Positions 1 through 9,422 of a DNA stretch of 64,000 nt are shown here, one piece after another. Source of the DNA: an uncultured Altererythrobacter sp. (lineage in GTDB: Bacteria; Pseudomonadota; Alphaproteobacteria; Sphingomonadales; Sphingomonadaceae). Numbering within the stretch: position 1 is the stretch's first letter; each line of letters opens with the position of its first letter. The stretch spans positions 1 through 64,000 of the forward strand of contig CAJXNC010000004.1 of assembly GCA_913056125.1 (NCBI GenBank). Direction: 5' to 3'. The notes beneath the pieces are model-generated. The model did not search any database, had not been told where the DNA came from, and saw only the letters and a list, made by a program, of their open reading frames with translations. The position numbers and the translations under genes are program-made.

Positions 1-2298
1 ACCAAGGCGCTGGTTGCCGATTACGAGCAGCAGTACCAGGACGGCTTCATCACCCAGCAGGAAAAGTACAACAAGGTGATCGACGCCTGGAGCCGTTGCG
101 GTGACCAGGTTGCGAACGCCATGATGGACAAGATCCGGGCGACGCCGAAGGATGATGACGGCCGTGAAAAGCCGATCAACTCGATCTACATGATGAGCCA
201 CTCCGGTGCGCGTGGCAGCCCCGCTCAGATGAAGCAGCTTGCCGGTATGCGTGGCCTCATGGCCAAGCCGTCGGGCGAGATCATCGAAACCCCGATCATC
301 TCGAACTTCAAGGAAGGCCTGACCGTCCTTGAATACTTCAACTCGACCCACGGCGCTCGTAAGGGCCTGGCCGACACCGCGCTCAAGACGGCGAACTCGG
401 GCTATTTGACCCGTCGCCTTGTCGACGTGTCGCAGGACTGCGTCATCGTCGAGGACGACTGCAAGACCGAGAATGCGCTGGAGATGCGTGCCATCATCCA
501 GGGCGGTTCGGTCATCGCCTCGCTTGGTGAGCGTATCCTGGGCCGCACCGTGGCCGAAGACATCATCAACGCCGCCACCGGCGAAGTGATCGTCAAGGCC
601 GGCGAGCTGGTGGACGAACCGATGATGGTCGCCATCGAGGAAGCCGAAGCGCAGGTTGCCAAGATCCGTTCGCCGCTGGTCTGCGAAGCCGAACAGGGCG
701 TTTGCGCGACCTGCTACGGTCGTGACCTTGCTCGCGGTACGCCGGTGAATATCGGTGAGGCTGTCGGTGTTATTGCCGCGCAGTCGATCGGTGAGCCGGG
801 CACCCAGCTGACCATGCGTACCTTCCATATCGGTGGTGCGGCGCAGCTGAACGAGACGAGCCATCTTGAATCGATCTCTGACGGTAAAGTCGTCTATCGC
901 GACATGCCGACTATCGTCGACAAGAAGAAGCGCATCCTCTCGCTTGCCCGCAACGGCGAAATGGTCGTGGTCGATGCCGAGGGTCGCGAACGCGCGATCC
1001 ACCGCGTTCCTTACGGTACCGTCCTGATGTTCAAGGACGGCGCCAAGGTGAAGGAAGGCGATCGCCTGGCCGAATGGGATCCGTTCACCCTGCCGATCAT
1101 CACCGAGCAGTCGGGCGTGGTCCGCTACCAGGATCTTGTCGAAGGCAAGACGATGGAAGAGCGCGTGGACGAAGCCACCGGCATCGCCCAGCGCGTTGTC
1201 ACCGAATATCGCGCCACTGGCCGCTCCAAGAAGGAAGACCTGCGTCCGCGCATGACCCTGCTTGGCGAAGAAGGTGGCAAGAAGGGCGAGGAAACCGAAG
1301 CTGCACGTTACATGCTGGCTCCGGGTACCACGCTTTCGGTCGAGGACGGGCAGGAAGTCGCCGCGGGTGACATCCTGGCGCGTGCATCGCGTGAAGCCGC
1401 CAAGACGCGCGACATCACCGGCGGTCTGCCGCGTGTTGCCGAGCTGTTCGAAGCGCGCATTCCGAAGGACAATGCGGTCATTGCCAAGATTTCGGGCAAG
1501 ATCGAATTCGTCCGCGACTACAAGGCCAAGCGCAAGATTGCGATCGTTCCGGAAGAGGGCGATCCCGTCGAGTACCTGATCCCCAAGACCAAGGTGATCG
1601 ACGTGCAGGAAGGCGACTTCGTGAAGAAGGGCGATACGCTCATCTCGGGCTCGCCCAACCCGCACGACATCCTCGATGTCCTCGGCGTGGAAGCCCTGGC
1701 GGAATATCTCTGCACCGAGATCCAGGAAGTCTATCGACTGCAGGGCGTGAAGATCAACGACAAGCACATCGAGGTGATCGTTCGCCAGATGCTGCAGAAG
1801 GTCGAGATCACCGATGGCGGAGACACCACTCTGCTGCCGGGCGAGCAGGTCGATCGTGCCGAAATGGACGAGTACAATGCCAAGCTCGGCCGCGGCAAGA
1901 AGCCGGCCGAAGGCACTCCGATCCTGCTCGGCATCACCAAGGCTTCGCTGCAGACCCGCAGCTTTATCTCGGCTGCTTCCTTCCAGGAAACCACGCGCGT
2001 GCTCACGCAGGCCGCGGTCGAAGGCAAGAAGGACACGCTGATCGGCCTGAAGGAAAACGTGATCGTCGGCCGCCTCATCCCCGCCGGTACCGGTGCGGGC
2101 ATGAACCGCATTCGCGTTACCGCTTCGAGCCGCGATGCTGCGCTTCGAGCACAGTGGAAGAAGCAGCAGGAAGCGCTTGAAGAAGCCAGCGCTGCTGCAA
2201 CCGCCGTGGTCGAGGAAGAGCCCGAAGCCGATGCGGTTCCCAGCGAGGAAGCGATGAAGGCTGCCATGGGCGGTGGCGAGGCTGCGACCGAGGAGTAA
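1..2298 (+). CDS. rpoC: DNA-directed RNA polymerase subunit beta' (3' part, start outside window)
   Basis: This is the C-terminal part (765 codons) of the largest core RNA polymerase subunit; the frame is open from base 1, so the gene begins upstream of the window. Recognisable landmarks are the [19 protein letters not shown] segment near residue 60, the bridge-helix region ([21 protein letters not shown]) and the trigger-loop region around [18 protein letters not shown]. The protein ends in an acidic Ala/Glu-rich tail ([13 protein letters not shown]), common in alphaproteobacterial RpoC. A strong intrinsic terminator follows 24 bases after the stop, so this is the last gene of its (presumably rpoBC) operon. 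Identity is certain; only the partial state limits the entry. Confidence 0.98.
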   Translation, partial: TKALVADYEQQYQDGFITQQEKYNKVIDAWSRCGDQVANAMMDKIRATPKDDDGREKPINSIYMMSHSGARGSPAQMKQLAGMRGLMAKPSGEIIETPIISNFKEGLTVLEYFNSTHGARKGLADTALKTANSGYLTRRLVDVSQDCVIVEDDCKTENALEMRAIIQGGSVIASLGERILGRTVAEDIINAATGEVIVKAGELVDEPMMVAIEEAEAQVAKIRSPLVCEAEQGVCATCYGRDLARGTPVNIGEAVGVIAAQSIGEPGTQLTMRTFHIGGAAQLNETSHLESISDGKVVYRDMPTIVDKKKRILSLARNGEMVVVDAEGRERAIHRVPYGTVLMFKDGAKVKEGDRLAEWDPFTLPIITEQSGVVRYQDLVEGKTMEERVDEATGIAQRVVTEYRATGRSKKEDLRPRMTLLGEEGGKKGEETEAARYMLAPGTTLSVEDGQEVAAGDILARASREAAKTRDITGGLPRVAELFEARIPKDNAVIAKISGKIEFVRDYKAKRKIAIVPEEGDPVEYLIPKTKVIDVQEGDFVKKGDTLISGSPNPHDILDVLGVEALAEYLCTEIQEVYRLQGVKINDKHIEVIVRQMLQKVEITDGGDTTLLPGEQVDRAEMDEYNAKLGRGKKPAEGTPILLGITKASLQTRSFISAASFQETTRVLTQAAVEGKKDTLIGLKENVIVGRLIPAGTGAGMNRIRVTASSRDAALRAQWKKQQEALEEASAAATAVVEEEPEADAVPSEEAMKAAMGGGEAATEE

Positions 2299-2322
2299 GC
2301 CTGCGGTCATTGCATGCATTTG

Positions 2323-2359
2323 AAAAGGCCCCGAAGGTATTTGCCTTCGGGGCCTTTTT
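2323..2359 (+). terminator. Rho-independent terminator of the rpoBC operon
   Basis: An inverted repeat AAGGCCCCGAAGG / CCTTCGGGGCCTT with a short loop is flanked by an A-run on the left and TTTTT on the right. It lies directly after the rpoC stop codon and before the next coding start. The A/T flanks would also allow function in the opposite direction. Confidence 0.93.
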
Positions 2360-2374
2360 GCTAAGGTGTTGAAG

Positions 2375-3217
2375 ATGTCGCGGATCCGTATCTTAGGCTT
2401 GTCCCCTGCAGTGGTTCTGGCGGCGTGTACTGCTGAACCCGCGCCCGTGGATGACCTCTTGCCGGAAGATAACCCTGCAACCGGGGCAGAGATGGTCGCG
2501 GACCGGCTTTCCGGCGAATATCGCATCATCCGCATCGGCGATCATATCCCGCAGCCCGGCCATGAGGAGGGGATGCTGGTCACCATCAGTGCAGACCGTA
2601 TCCACTATCGGTCGGAATGTATTTATGCTGACTGGGAATGGCGTGTGGAGCGCGGGGTCATCTACACTGATCGCTACGCAGAGCCCGGTGCCGCCATGTG
2701 CGCGCGTGCCCTGTCCGATGACGAGCTGGCCGCGGAGGGCGTGTTCGATTCAGTGCGCGACTGGACGGTGGGCGTATATGACGGCATCGCCATCCATGGG
2801 CCGCGAGACACGCTGGTTCTGCGCCCGCTCTCGCAGGAAGAAGACAACGCCGTCTTCTCGATGGAAGATCTGGTCGGCGAATATCGCGTGGCAGGGATCG
2901 ACGGCATGCCGCTTGACGGAAACATGGGGATCGCGTTGTCGATCTCGGAGAGCCGCATTTCCTTCGAACCCGAATGCCTCGGTTTCGTCTGGCGGGCGGG
3001 CGTGCCGCTGCCGGGCCTTCTGCAAGTCGAGCGCGATCCCACCTACGGCTCGCAACGGACGCCTGGCGGTTCGCTCGTCTCCTGCCAGCCAAGTGTAACG
3101 CCGGAATTCGGTGAACTGGCAAGTGCACTAGACCAGGTGGACCGCGTGACGCGGACGGAAGAAAACGGCATTGAGCTGAGCGGCAGTGGTCGCAGCGTGC
3201 TGCTTTTCACGCAATAA
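2375..3217 (+). CDS. Lipoprotein with an internally duplicated domain, function unknown
   Basis: A 280-residue protein with an N-terminal lipoprotein signal: a short basic start, hydrophobic segment and lipobox LAAC with Cys18. I chose ATG 2375 because TAAGG precedes it by 8 bases; an in-frame GTG at 2366 adds three residues but lies against the terminator. Two homologous halves are visible. Residues about 45-150 begin LSGEYRIIRIGDHIP and carry an SECIYADWEW patch; residues about 166-280 begin LVGEYRVAGIDGMPL and carry PECLGFVWRA. Each half resembles the small beta-rich META/HslJ-like or lipocalin-like folds of secreted proteins, but I cannot assign a named family. It is probably anchored in the outer or inner membrane facing the periplasm. 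It is likely monocistronic or paired with the PepSY protein that follows. Confidence 0.8.
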   Translation: MSRIRILGLSPAVVLAACTAEPAPVDDLLPEDNPATGAEMVADRLSGEYRIIRIGDHIPQPGHEEGMLVTISADRIHYRSECIYADWEWRVERGVIYTDRYAEPGAAMCARALSDDELAAEGVFDSVRDWTVGVYDGIAIHGPRDTLVLRPLSQEEDNAVFSMEDLVGEYRVAGIDGMPLDGNMGIALSISESRISFEPECLGFVWRAGVPLPGLLQVERDPTYGSQRTPGGSLVSCQPSVTPEFGELASALDQVDRVTRTEENGIELSGSGRSVLLFTQ

Positions 3218-3274
3218 TATTGCCTTTGCGTGCGTCGCCGGGCCGGGCATAGCTTGCGCGGGGGAGGACGCATA

Positions 3275-4189
3275 TTGCGCCGGATAATCGTCAAACTGCA
3301 CCGCTGGATCGGCATCGTGCTGGCAATTTACGTCGTGATGATCTGCCTCACAGGCAGCGTGCTCGTCTACCGCCCCGAACTGTTCAGCCATTTCGAGCCG
3401 AAGCCTGTCGTGGTCGAGCGGGGCGAGCGCTTGCTCACCGATGAGCAACTGCTTGCCGCGGCCGGCGAGGCGTTTCCGGGCTACGAGCCGAACCAGCTCT
3501 GGCGTGGGCGCGAGGAGGACAATGCGGTCGAGATCGAACTCCTGCGCGACGGTAGCCGACAAGGGGAATTGTTCGATCCCTATACAGGCGAGGCACTGGG
3601 GCCCGCGCTCAACCTTGGATATCGCGCCACCGATTTCCTGCTCAAGCTGCATGCCCAATTGCTGGGCGGGGATTCCGGCCGCGCGGTCAATGGTGCGCTC
3701 GGGCTGTTCTTCGTTTTCCTGGCGCTGACCGGTGTACTGGCATGGCGCCCACATAAGCGGCGTCGACCCAAGCCGGAAAAGACCCCGCACACGATCGGGA
3801 ACTGGACCATGCGGCGCCTGCACAAGACCACGGGAATATGGGCGGCAGTCTTCGTGCTGATGTGGGCGGTGACTGGCGTGCACCTCGCTTATCCGTGGAT
3901 CTTCGACTCCATCAACGAGTATTTCGATCCGTTCGACGAGATGAACCCGGTCGAGCGAGTTGGCGATCAAATCTCCTACTGGCTCGCTTATGTGCATTTC
4001 GGCCGTTTCGGCGGACGCCTGCCGGGCTGCGAATGGGATTCGGCCTGTAGCGAGGGGCTGAAAGCGCTGTGGTCGGTGCTGGCGCTGGTCCCGGCCATGC
4101 TTGCGGTGACGGGCCTGTGGATGTGGCTTCGCGGTCTTCGGGCAAGGGCGCGCGTCAGGCGCCTGGCTGAAGGTGGAGAGTCGGGCTGA
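3275..4189 (+). CDS. PepSY-associated TM helix domain protein
   Basis: A 304-residue inner-membrane protein of the PepSY/PiuB-like family. It has an N-terminal helix following KLHRWIGIVLAIYVV, a periplasmic PepSY-type stretch (LLTDEQLLAAAGEAFPGYEPNQLW), a second helix after GRAVNGALGLFFVF, a third from TTGIWAAVFVLMWAVTG, and a last helix before a basic C-terminus. The conserved helix-start motif (K/R)LH(R/K)W(I/T)G appears twice (KLHRWIG, RLHKTTG), as is usual for this family. I chose TTG 3275 because GGGGAGGA lies 6-7 bases upstream; an in-frame GTG at 3230 would add 15 unlike residues. Relatives often sit beside TonB receptors and act in iron or siderophore handling, here the nearest receptor being at 6158. 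The function is inferred from family only. Confidence 0.85.
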   Translation: MRRIIVKLHRWIGIVLAIYVVMICLTGSVLVYRPELFSHFEPKPVVVERGERLLTDEQLLAAAGEAFPGYEPNQLWRGREEDNAVEIELLRDGSRQGELFDPYTGEALGPALNLGYRATDFLLKLHAQLLGGDSGRAVNGALGLFFVFLALTGVLAWRPHKRRRPKPEKTPHTIGNWTMRRLHKTTGIWAAVFVLMWAVTGVHLAYPWIFDSINEYFDPFDEMNPVERVGDQISYWLAYVHFGRFGGRLPGCEWDSACSEGLKALWSVLALVPAMLAVTGLWMWLRGLRARARVRRLAEGGESG

Positions 4190-4244
4190 CGCTGGGCCGA
4201 TTCTGCGTTAGGATGCCTGCGGGACCACTGGGAGGGAACCTGTC

Positions 4245-4634
4245 ATGAAAACACTTGCATTGCTTTTTGCCGCTACCGGCCTTGCCGCCAGCAGTCTTGC
4301 CATCGCACCGACCGTCGCCATCGCCCAGGCGGGTACGGATATCAGCGGCACCTGGACCGCGACCTTCGATAGCCAGGTGGGCGAGCAGAGCTACACCTAC
4401 ACGTTCAGCGTCGAGGGCGGCACACTTACCGGCCACAGCGAATCCAATATCGGCGAATCCGACCTCACCGGTACGGTCGAAGGCGACAGCGTGAGTTTCG
4501 TCGAGAACCTGAACTACCAGGGCATGGATTTGGCGATCACCTATACCGGCACGATCAAGTCCGCCGACGAGATCGAGTTCACGCGCGACGTGGCCGGGCA
4601 GGGTGGCGAAACCTTCACTGCGACGCGCCAATAG
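4245..4634 (+). CDS. Small secreted protein, function unknown
   Basis: A 129-residue protein with a classical signal peptide ending near AIAQA (residues 1 to about 29) and a mature domain of roughly 100 residues made of alternating polar/beta-type segments (DISGTWTATFDSQVG, TYTYTFSVEGGTLTG, ESDLTGTVEGDS, MDLAITYTGTI). The pattern of a beta-barrel-like, ligand-free small domain resembles secreted lipocalin-like or DUF-type proteins that are frequent in sphingomonads. GGGAGG lies 9 bases before ATG 4245. No catalytic motif is visible. It stands between a PepSY protein and gltX and is probably transcribed on its own. Confidence 0.75.
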   Translation: MKTLALLFAATGLAASSLAIAPTVAIAQAGTDISGTWTATFDSQVGEQSYTYTFSVEGGTLTGHSESNIGESDLTGTVEGDSVSFVENLNYQGMDLAITYTGTIKSADEIEFTRDVAGQGGETFTATRQ

Positions 4635-4679
4635 CAATCAGGCAGTTTCTCATCGCCTGAAATCGCCTATGGGGGCGGG

Positions 4680-6020
4680 ATGATGACCGTTACCCGCTTT
4701 GCCCCGTCCCCTACGGGCCGCCTGCATGTCGGCAATATCCGCACTGCGCTGCATAACTGGTTGCTTGCCCAAAAAGCTAAGGAGCAAGCGGGCGGGCGCT
4801 TCCTGCTGCGGATCGACGATACCGATGTGGAGCGCAGCCGTGAGGAGTATGTCGAGGCGATCCGGGCGGACCTCGCCTGGCTGGGAATCCATCCCGATGG
4901 CGAGGAGCGGCAGTCGGCAAGGCTCGAGCATTACGAAGCCGCATTTGCAAAGCTGCAGGAAGAGGGGCGCGTCTATCCCTGCTACGAGACCGCGCAGGAA
5001 CTCGACCTCAAGCGCAAGATCCAGCTCGGCCGCGGCTTGCCGCCGATCTACGATCGCGCAGCGCTCGCGATGAGCGATGCCGAGCGCGCCGCGAAAGAGG
5101 CGGAAGGCATTGCTCCGCATTGGCGCTTCAAGCTGGATCATGACGAGCCGATCATGTGGGAAGACGGCATTCGCGGGCAGCAGAAGTTCGATGCCGCCCA
5201 GCTTTCCGACCCGGTGATCCGGCGCGCCGACGGCTCGTGGCTGTACATGCTGCCGAGCGTCATAGACGACGTCGAAATGGGCGTGACCGACGTGCTCCGC
5301 GGCGAGGATCATGTTTCGAACACTGCCGTTCAAATTCAGATGTTTACCGCACTTAATGCTGCGCACCCAAGATTCGCCCATGAGGCGCTCCTGGTGGGCA
5401 GCGAGGGCAAGCTTTCCAAGCGCCTCGGTTCGCTCGGATGCGATGCCTTTCGCGAGAGGGGGATCGAGCCGCAAGCGCTGGTCGCCCTGCTGGCAAGGCT
5501 AGGCACGTCGCAGCCGGTGGAGCCGATTGCCGATGCATCGCTGCTGGTCGAGACTTTCGACCTCGGCACATTCGGTCGGGCTCCTGCGCGCTTCGACGAT
5601 GAGGAGCTGGCACGCGTCAATACGGCAATCGTGCATGGCCTTGCATTCGACCAGGTGGCTGATCGCCTGCCTGCCGGCATGGATGAGGAGGGCTGGCTCG
5701 CCATCCGTCCAAATATCGAAGTGCTCGGCGATGTCGCCGACTGGTGGAGCATCGTGACGGGCCCCGTCGATCAGCCTGCCTTTGCCGACGAAGATCGCGA
5801 TTACCTGCGTACCGCCGCACAGGCCCTCAGCGAGACAGGCGCGGACTGGAAGGCGCTGACCGCGCGCCTCAAGGAGCGGACTGGGCGTAAAGGGAAATCG
5901 CTGTTCCTTCCGCTGCGGCAGGCGCTAACCGGCATGGATCACGGGCCCGACATGGCAAGCTTGCTGCCTCTCATCGGTGCCGATGCGGCAGGAACGCGGC
6001 TCGCCCGGGCGGCGGGCTAG
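4680..6020 (+). CDS. gltX: Glutamate--tRNA ligase (class I)
   Basis: Charges tRNA with glutamate in the cytoplasm. The 446-residue length, the FAPSPTGRLHVGN start with the HIGH-type motif HVGN at residues 16-19, the RIDDTDVERS segment, and the KMSKS-type loop KLSKR at residues 244-248 all identify a bacterial GluRS. Alphaproteobacteria often carry two gltX copies and rely on GatCAB for Gln-tRNA; whether this copy is discriminating cannot be read from the sequence. ATG 4680 and ATG 4683 are adjacent, and GGGGGCGGG lies just upstream. It is not clearly in an operon. Confidence 0.95.
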   Translation: MMTVTRFAPSPTGRLHVGNIRTALHNWLLAQKAKEQAGGRFLLRIDDTDVERSREEYVEAIRADLAWLGIHPDGEERQSARLEHYEAAFAKLQEEGRVYPCYETAQELDLKRKIQLGRGLPPIYDRAALAMSDAERAAKEAEGIAPHWRFKLDHDEPIMWEDGIRGQQKFDAAQLSDPVIRRADGSWLYMLPSVIDDVEMGVTDVLRGEDHVSNTAVQIQMFTALNAAHPRFAHEALLVGSEGKLSKRLGSLGCDAFRERGIEPQALVALLARLGTSQPVEPIADASLLVETFDLGTFGRAPARFDDEELARVNTAIVHGLAFDQVADRLPAGMDEEGWLAIRPNIEVLGDVADWWSIVTGPVDQPAFADEDRDYLRTAAQALSETGADWKALTARLKERTGRKGKSLFLPLRQALTGMDHGPDMASLLPLIGADAAGTRLARAAG

Positions 6021-6157
6021 CCCCTTTTCAAGCCAACGCAGCAACAGGGCATTCCATCGCAATGCAGCAATTGGGGCTTGCATGCCCTTTGTCTTGCGAT
6101 GATATGACATTACGTAACAACATAACATCCCCCATTGCTCAGATTGGATTCTCCCGC

Positions 6158-8344
6158 ATGAAAGCCTTCCGGGTTTCGCTCTTCATTACCGCGTCCATTT
6201 TCGCTGCCACTCCCGCCCTTGCACAGGATGCGCAGGCCGATTCAGTTGAGTCAGAGCCGACCTCCGATGATTTGCACGACACGATCGTGGTAACCGCAGC
6301 CGGGCTTGAACGGCTCGACGTCGTGGCCGGAACCTCGGTGGTCGAGGGAACCGAATTGCAGCGCAATCTCAACGGGCAGGTCGGCGAAGTGCTGGCCAAG
6401 CTGCCCGGTGTCACCGCCAGCGGCTTTGCACCCGGTGTCTCGCGCCCGGTCCTGCGCGGCTTTGGCGGCGAGCGTGTGCGCGTGCTGACCGATGGCGTGG
6501 GCGCGATCGATGCCTCCTCGACGTCGGACGACCATGCCGTGACGGTCGATCCGCTGATCGCCAGCCGGATCGAAGTTCTGCGCGGTCCCGCTGTCCTGCT
6601 TTATGGCAGCCAGGCAATTGGCGGTGCGGTCAATGTCATCACAAAGCGCATCCCTCCGGCCATTCCCGATGAGCCGATCCACGTGGACGGGCTGCTCGCA
6701 TTCGACACGGCGAGCAATCGCTATGAGGGCGGCCTCTCGGTCGATGTCCCGCTGGGCAGCGAGTTCGCCTTCCATGTCGATGGTTCCTACCGCAACACCG
6801 ACAATGTCGAAATTCCGGGCTTCGTCGCCTCCGACCATTTGCGCGACGAATTGCTGGAAGCCGCGGAGGAGGAAGTAGAAGAGGGCCATCTCGAGGAAGC
6901 GGAGGAGCTGCGCGAGGGCGCCAATACACGCGATGTCCTGCCCAATAGCTGGACCGAAACCTATACGCTCGGCACCGGCTTCGCCTGGATCTCGGGCGAG
7001 AACCACTTCGGCCTTTCCCTCGACTATTACGATACCAATTACGGCATTCCCGGCCTGCCCGGCGTCGGCCACGTCCATGAGCATGAGGACGAGGATCACG
7101 ACGATGAGGACCACGAGGACGAAGATCACGATGATCATGAGGACGAAGAAGGCCATGGCGAGGAGAGTGTCTCCATCGGCATGAAGCGCTACCGCGTCGA
7201 TCTGCAGGCCGGATTCGACCTGGGCGATGGCCTGTTCGACAGCGTGCAAACGCGCTGGGGTTATAGCGATTACACCCACACCGAATTCGAGGGCGACGAG
7301 ATCGGCACCGTCTTCGATGTCGAAGGCGTGGAAGGCCGGGTCGAACTGATCCAGTCGCGCCGCGGTAACTGGCAGGGTTCAACCGGCGTCCAATATTCGC
7401 ACAGCAATTTCGCCGCCATTGGCGAAGAGGCTTTCGTGCCGACCAACAGCACCGACAGCGTGGCCATCTTTGCCCTGCAGGAAGTGGACTTCGAACCCTT
7501 CGAACTCGAATTTGGCGGCCGCTACGAGAATACGTCGGTCGATGCCACGGACTCCGTGGGCGTGAAGCGCGACTTCGATACATTCTCGGGGGCCATTGGC
7601 ATTAACTACGCCCTGATCGACGGGATCGATGAATTGCGCGCCGGGCTCAACCTCTCGCGCGCAGAACGCGCCCCTTCGGCGCAGGAACTGTTTGCCGACG
7701 GACCGCATGTCGCGACCCAGCAATTCGAGATCGGCAATTCCGCGCTCGATACCGAAGGGTCATGGGGTGTCGAAGCCTATCTGCGCGGAACGGTCGGCCC
7801 GGTGCAGGTCAGCGCCAGCGTTTATCGCAACTGGTTCGACGGCTTCATCTTCCTGTCCGACACGGGAATGGAAGAAGATGGGCTGGAGGTCTTCCAGTTC
7901 CTCCAGCAGGATGCCGACCAGTTCGGTATCGAGGGCGAGATCACCTTCCCCGTCTATGAGACAGGCGATTTCAGCCTGCTGGCGGATCTGCGCGGCGATT
8001 ATGTTCGCGCGACGTTGGCGGATGGCTCACCCGTTCCGCGCATCCCGCCGCTCAGCCTGCTTGGCGCTCTGGAGGGCCAGTTCGACCATTTCGATGCGCG
8101 TGCCGAGGTGCAGTGGTTCGACGGGCAGGACCGTGTTTCGCTGCATGAAACGCTGACCGATGGCTTCACCATGGTCAATGCCTCGCTGGCCTGGCATCCC
8201 TATGAGGGGCGCGAGAACTTCACCGTGATCGCGCAGGTGGATAATATCTTCGATGTCGAAGGGCGCCGCCATTCCAGTTTCACCAAGGAATTCGTTCCCC
8301 TGCCGGGACGCAATTTCAAGCTGACGGCGCGGGTGAGCCTCTAG
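6158..8344 (+). CDS. TonB-dependent receptor with His/Asp/Glu-rich loop (probable zinc receptor)
   Basis: A 728-residue outer-membrane receptor. Residues 1-23 form a signal peptide ending ALAQ. A plug domain follows (DTIVVTAAG, GEVLAKLPGVTASGFAPG, RPVLRGFGGERVRVLTDG, VEVLRGPAVLLYGSQAIGGAVNV-like stretches), then a beta barrel ending in FKLTARVSL with a terminal hydrophobic residue. Two acidic insertions stand out: EEEVEEGHLEEAEE near residues 235-250 and a His/Asp/Glu repeat near residues 304-336. Histidine-rich extracellular loops of this kind are known from ZnuD-type zinc receptors, so zinc (or another divalent metal) uptake is the best guess. ATG 6158 fits the signal peptide; the in-frame ATG at 6062 would add 32 unlikely residues. 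The leader contains an AT-rich stretch that could bind a metal regulator. Confidence 0.88.
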   Translation: MKAFRVSLFITASIFAATPALAQDAQADSVESEPTSDDLHDTIVVTAAGLERLDVVAGTSVVEGTELQRNLNGQVGEVLAKLPGVTASGFAPGVSRPVLRGFGGERVRVLTDGVGAIDASSTSDDHAVTVDPLIASRIEVLRGPAVLLYGSQAIGGAVNVITKRIPPAIPDEPIHVDGLLAFDTASNRYEGGLSVDVPLGSEFAFHVDGSYRNTDNVEIPGFVASDHLRDELLEAAEEEVEEGHLEEAEELREGANTRDVLPNSWTETYTLGTGFAWISGENHFGLSLDYYDTNYGIPGLPGVGHVHEHEDEDHDDEDHEDEDHDDHEDEEGHGEESVSIGMKRYRVDLQAGFDLGDGLFDSVQTRWGYSDYTHTEFEGDEIGTVFDVEGVEGRVELIQSRRGNWQGSTGVQYSHSNFAAIGEEAFVPTNSTDSVAIFALQEVDFEPFELEFGGRYENTSVDATDSVGVKRDFDTFSGAIGINYALIDGIDELRAGLNLSRAERAPSAQELFADGPHVATQQFEIGNSALDTEGSWGVEAYLRGTVGPVQVSASVYRNWFDGFIFLSDTGMEEDGLEVFQFLQQDADQFGIEGEITFPVYETGDFSLLADLRGDYVRATLADGSPVPRIPPLSLLGALEGQFDHFDARAEVQWFDGQDRVSLHETLTDGFTMVNASLAWHPYEGRENFTVIAQVDNIFDVEGRRHSSFTKEFVPLPGRNFKLTARVSL

Positions 8345-8366
8345 GGCCCACCCTCGCTATCGGCGG

Positions 8367-8657
8367 CTATTCCTCCGACGTGACGCTGTCGGCAACATCC
8401 TCGACAGCGTCGCCAGCCTGCTCGGCGGCATCGCCGACCTGTCCGGCCGCTTCGGCGATGGCATTGTCCCTGCTGACCTCGGAGGCACTGCTCTGCGAGA
8501 CGAGGTAGATTCCCACCACGGCTGCCACCACGATCAGTAGCAGCACAAGCCATTTGATGACGCCGCCGGAGCCCTGGCCCTCTTCATGTACCACGGTGGT
8601 ATGAGTGTGGGTATTGCCCGCTGGATCGCGCGTTTCAACGATACGCTGTTCGGTCAT
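8367..8657 (-). CDS. Small single-pass membrane protein, function unknown
   Basis: A 96-residue protein with a polar, His/Thr-containing N-terminus (RIVETRDPAGNTHTHTTVV), one strongly hydrophobic segment at about residues 35-53 (KWLVLLLIVVAAVVGIYLV), and an acidic amphipathic tail with an AAGQVGDAAEQAGDAVEDVADS repeat pattern that could form a coiled coil or surface helix. GGAGG precedes the ATG by 6 bases. Such one-helix proteins are common and unassigned in sphingomonads. It converges on the TonB receptor gene, with 22 bases between the stop codons. Confidence 0.7.
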   Translation of the reverse strand: MTEQRIVETRDPAGNTHTHTTVVHEEGQGSGGVIKWLVLLLIVVAAVVGIYLVSQSSASEVSRDNAIAEAAGQVGDAAEQAGDAVEDVADSVTSEE

Positions 8658-8776
8658 TGTAACCTCCTTCGTATGAGGCCAACAACCATTGCACGGAGCC
8701 TGCGGTTCCCGCCTAAATCCGCATCAGAGCCTTCGATGACGCATTAACAAGCGGAAAAAGAACGAAAAACCTGTAC

Positions 8777-9373
8777 CTAAACCTCGTCGTAATGGAAAGG
8801 CGCGATTACCGCCTTGGGGTGCGCCTCATATTCGAAGGTCTGCGGCCGGTCGGGCTCGATCCCCTTGGTCGAGCGCAGCAGCGGCACCCCGCCGCGATGC
8901 CAGCCCTCGTCATATTCGCAGTAGAAATTGATGATGCCGTGCAAGCTCGCAATGCGCCATTTGCCGCCTTCGCGCTTGTAGCTGTTTTCGTAGGTCGCTT
9001 CGCCCCAGCGGCCTTCCTTGCCCAGCCAGCCCACCATCATCAGCGTGCGCCAGCGGCCCTTGGCGGTGCCCCTGGCGCTGTCCACATGGATCACCGGCTG
9101 CAACTGCATGTGGTTGAAGATCGCGCCGTCCTGGTATTCGGGAAGCTGGTGCAAATACTGTCGCACGCGGTCTCGCCCGACATAGACACCGCGCCCGGCA
9201 ATCTCGAGCGTGCCATCCTTGGCGAACAAGTCCGCCGCCTTGTCCCACATGCCCTTGTCGACATAATAGCCATAGGCCGCCTGGAGGTTGGCGATCTCGG
9301 TCCAGTCCTCCGCCTTGCGCGCGCGTGCTTCCAGCTCGTCGAGCCGTTCGGCCAGTTCCTTGGTGGTGGTCAT
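8777..9373 (-). CDS. NTF2-fold (SnoaL-like) protein, possible lyase/isomerase
   Basis: A 198-residue cytoplasmic protein of the NTF2-like/SnoaL superfamily. After a short N-terminal helix (ELAERLDELEARARKAED) comes the family pattern AYGYYVDKGMWDKAADLFAKDG, then GVYVGRDRVRQYL, a beta sheet with ATYENSYKREGGKWRI, and an extended tail. The same layout (YGYLIDKCMYDQVVDLFSDD, YENIYTKGEDGKWRI, followed by D-x-GW) occurs in the 250-residue protein at 57022, so the two are paralogs. One characterised group of this size is the LdpA-type diarylpropane deformylases, but the assignment here is only by fold and context. The gene stands alone, with AGGGGAGC upstream of the ATG. Confidence 0.8.
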   Translation of the reverse strand: MTTTKELAERLDELEARARKAEDWTEIANLQAAYGYYVDKGMWDKAADLFAKDGTLEIAGRGVYVGRDRVRQYLHQLPEYQDGAIFNHMQLQPVIHVDSARGTAKGRWRTLMMVGWLGKEGRWGEATYENSYKREGGKWRIASLHGIINFYCEYDEGWHRGGVPLLRSTKGIEPDRPQTFEYEAHPKAVIAPFHYDEV

Positions 9374-9422
9374 GCTGCTCCCCTGCCTTTTCGCGCGACC
9401 CTAACGCGGCTGGGAGATTTGG

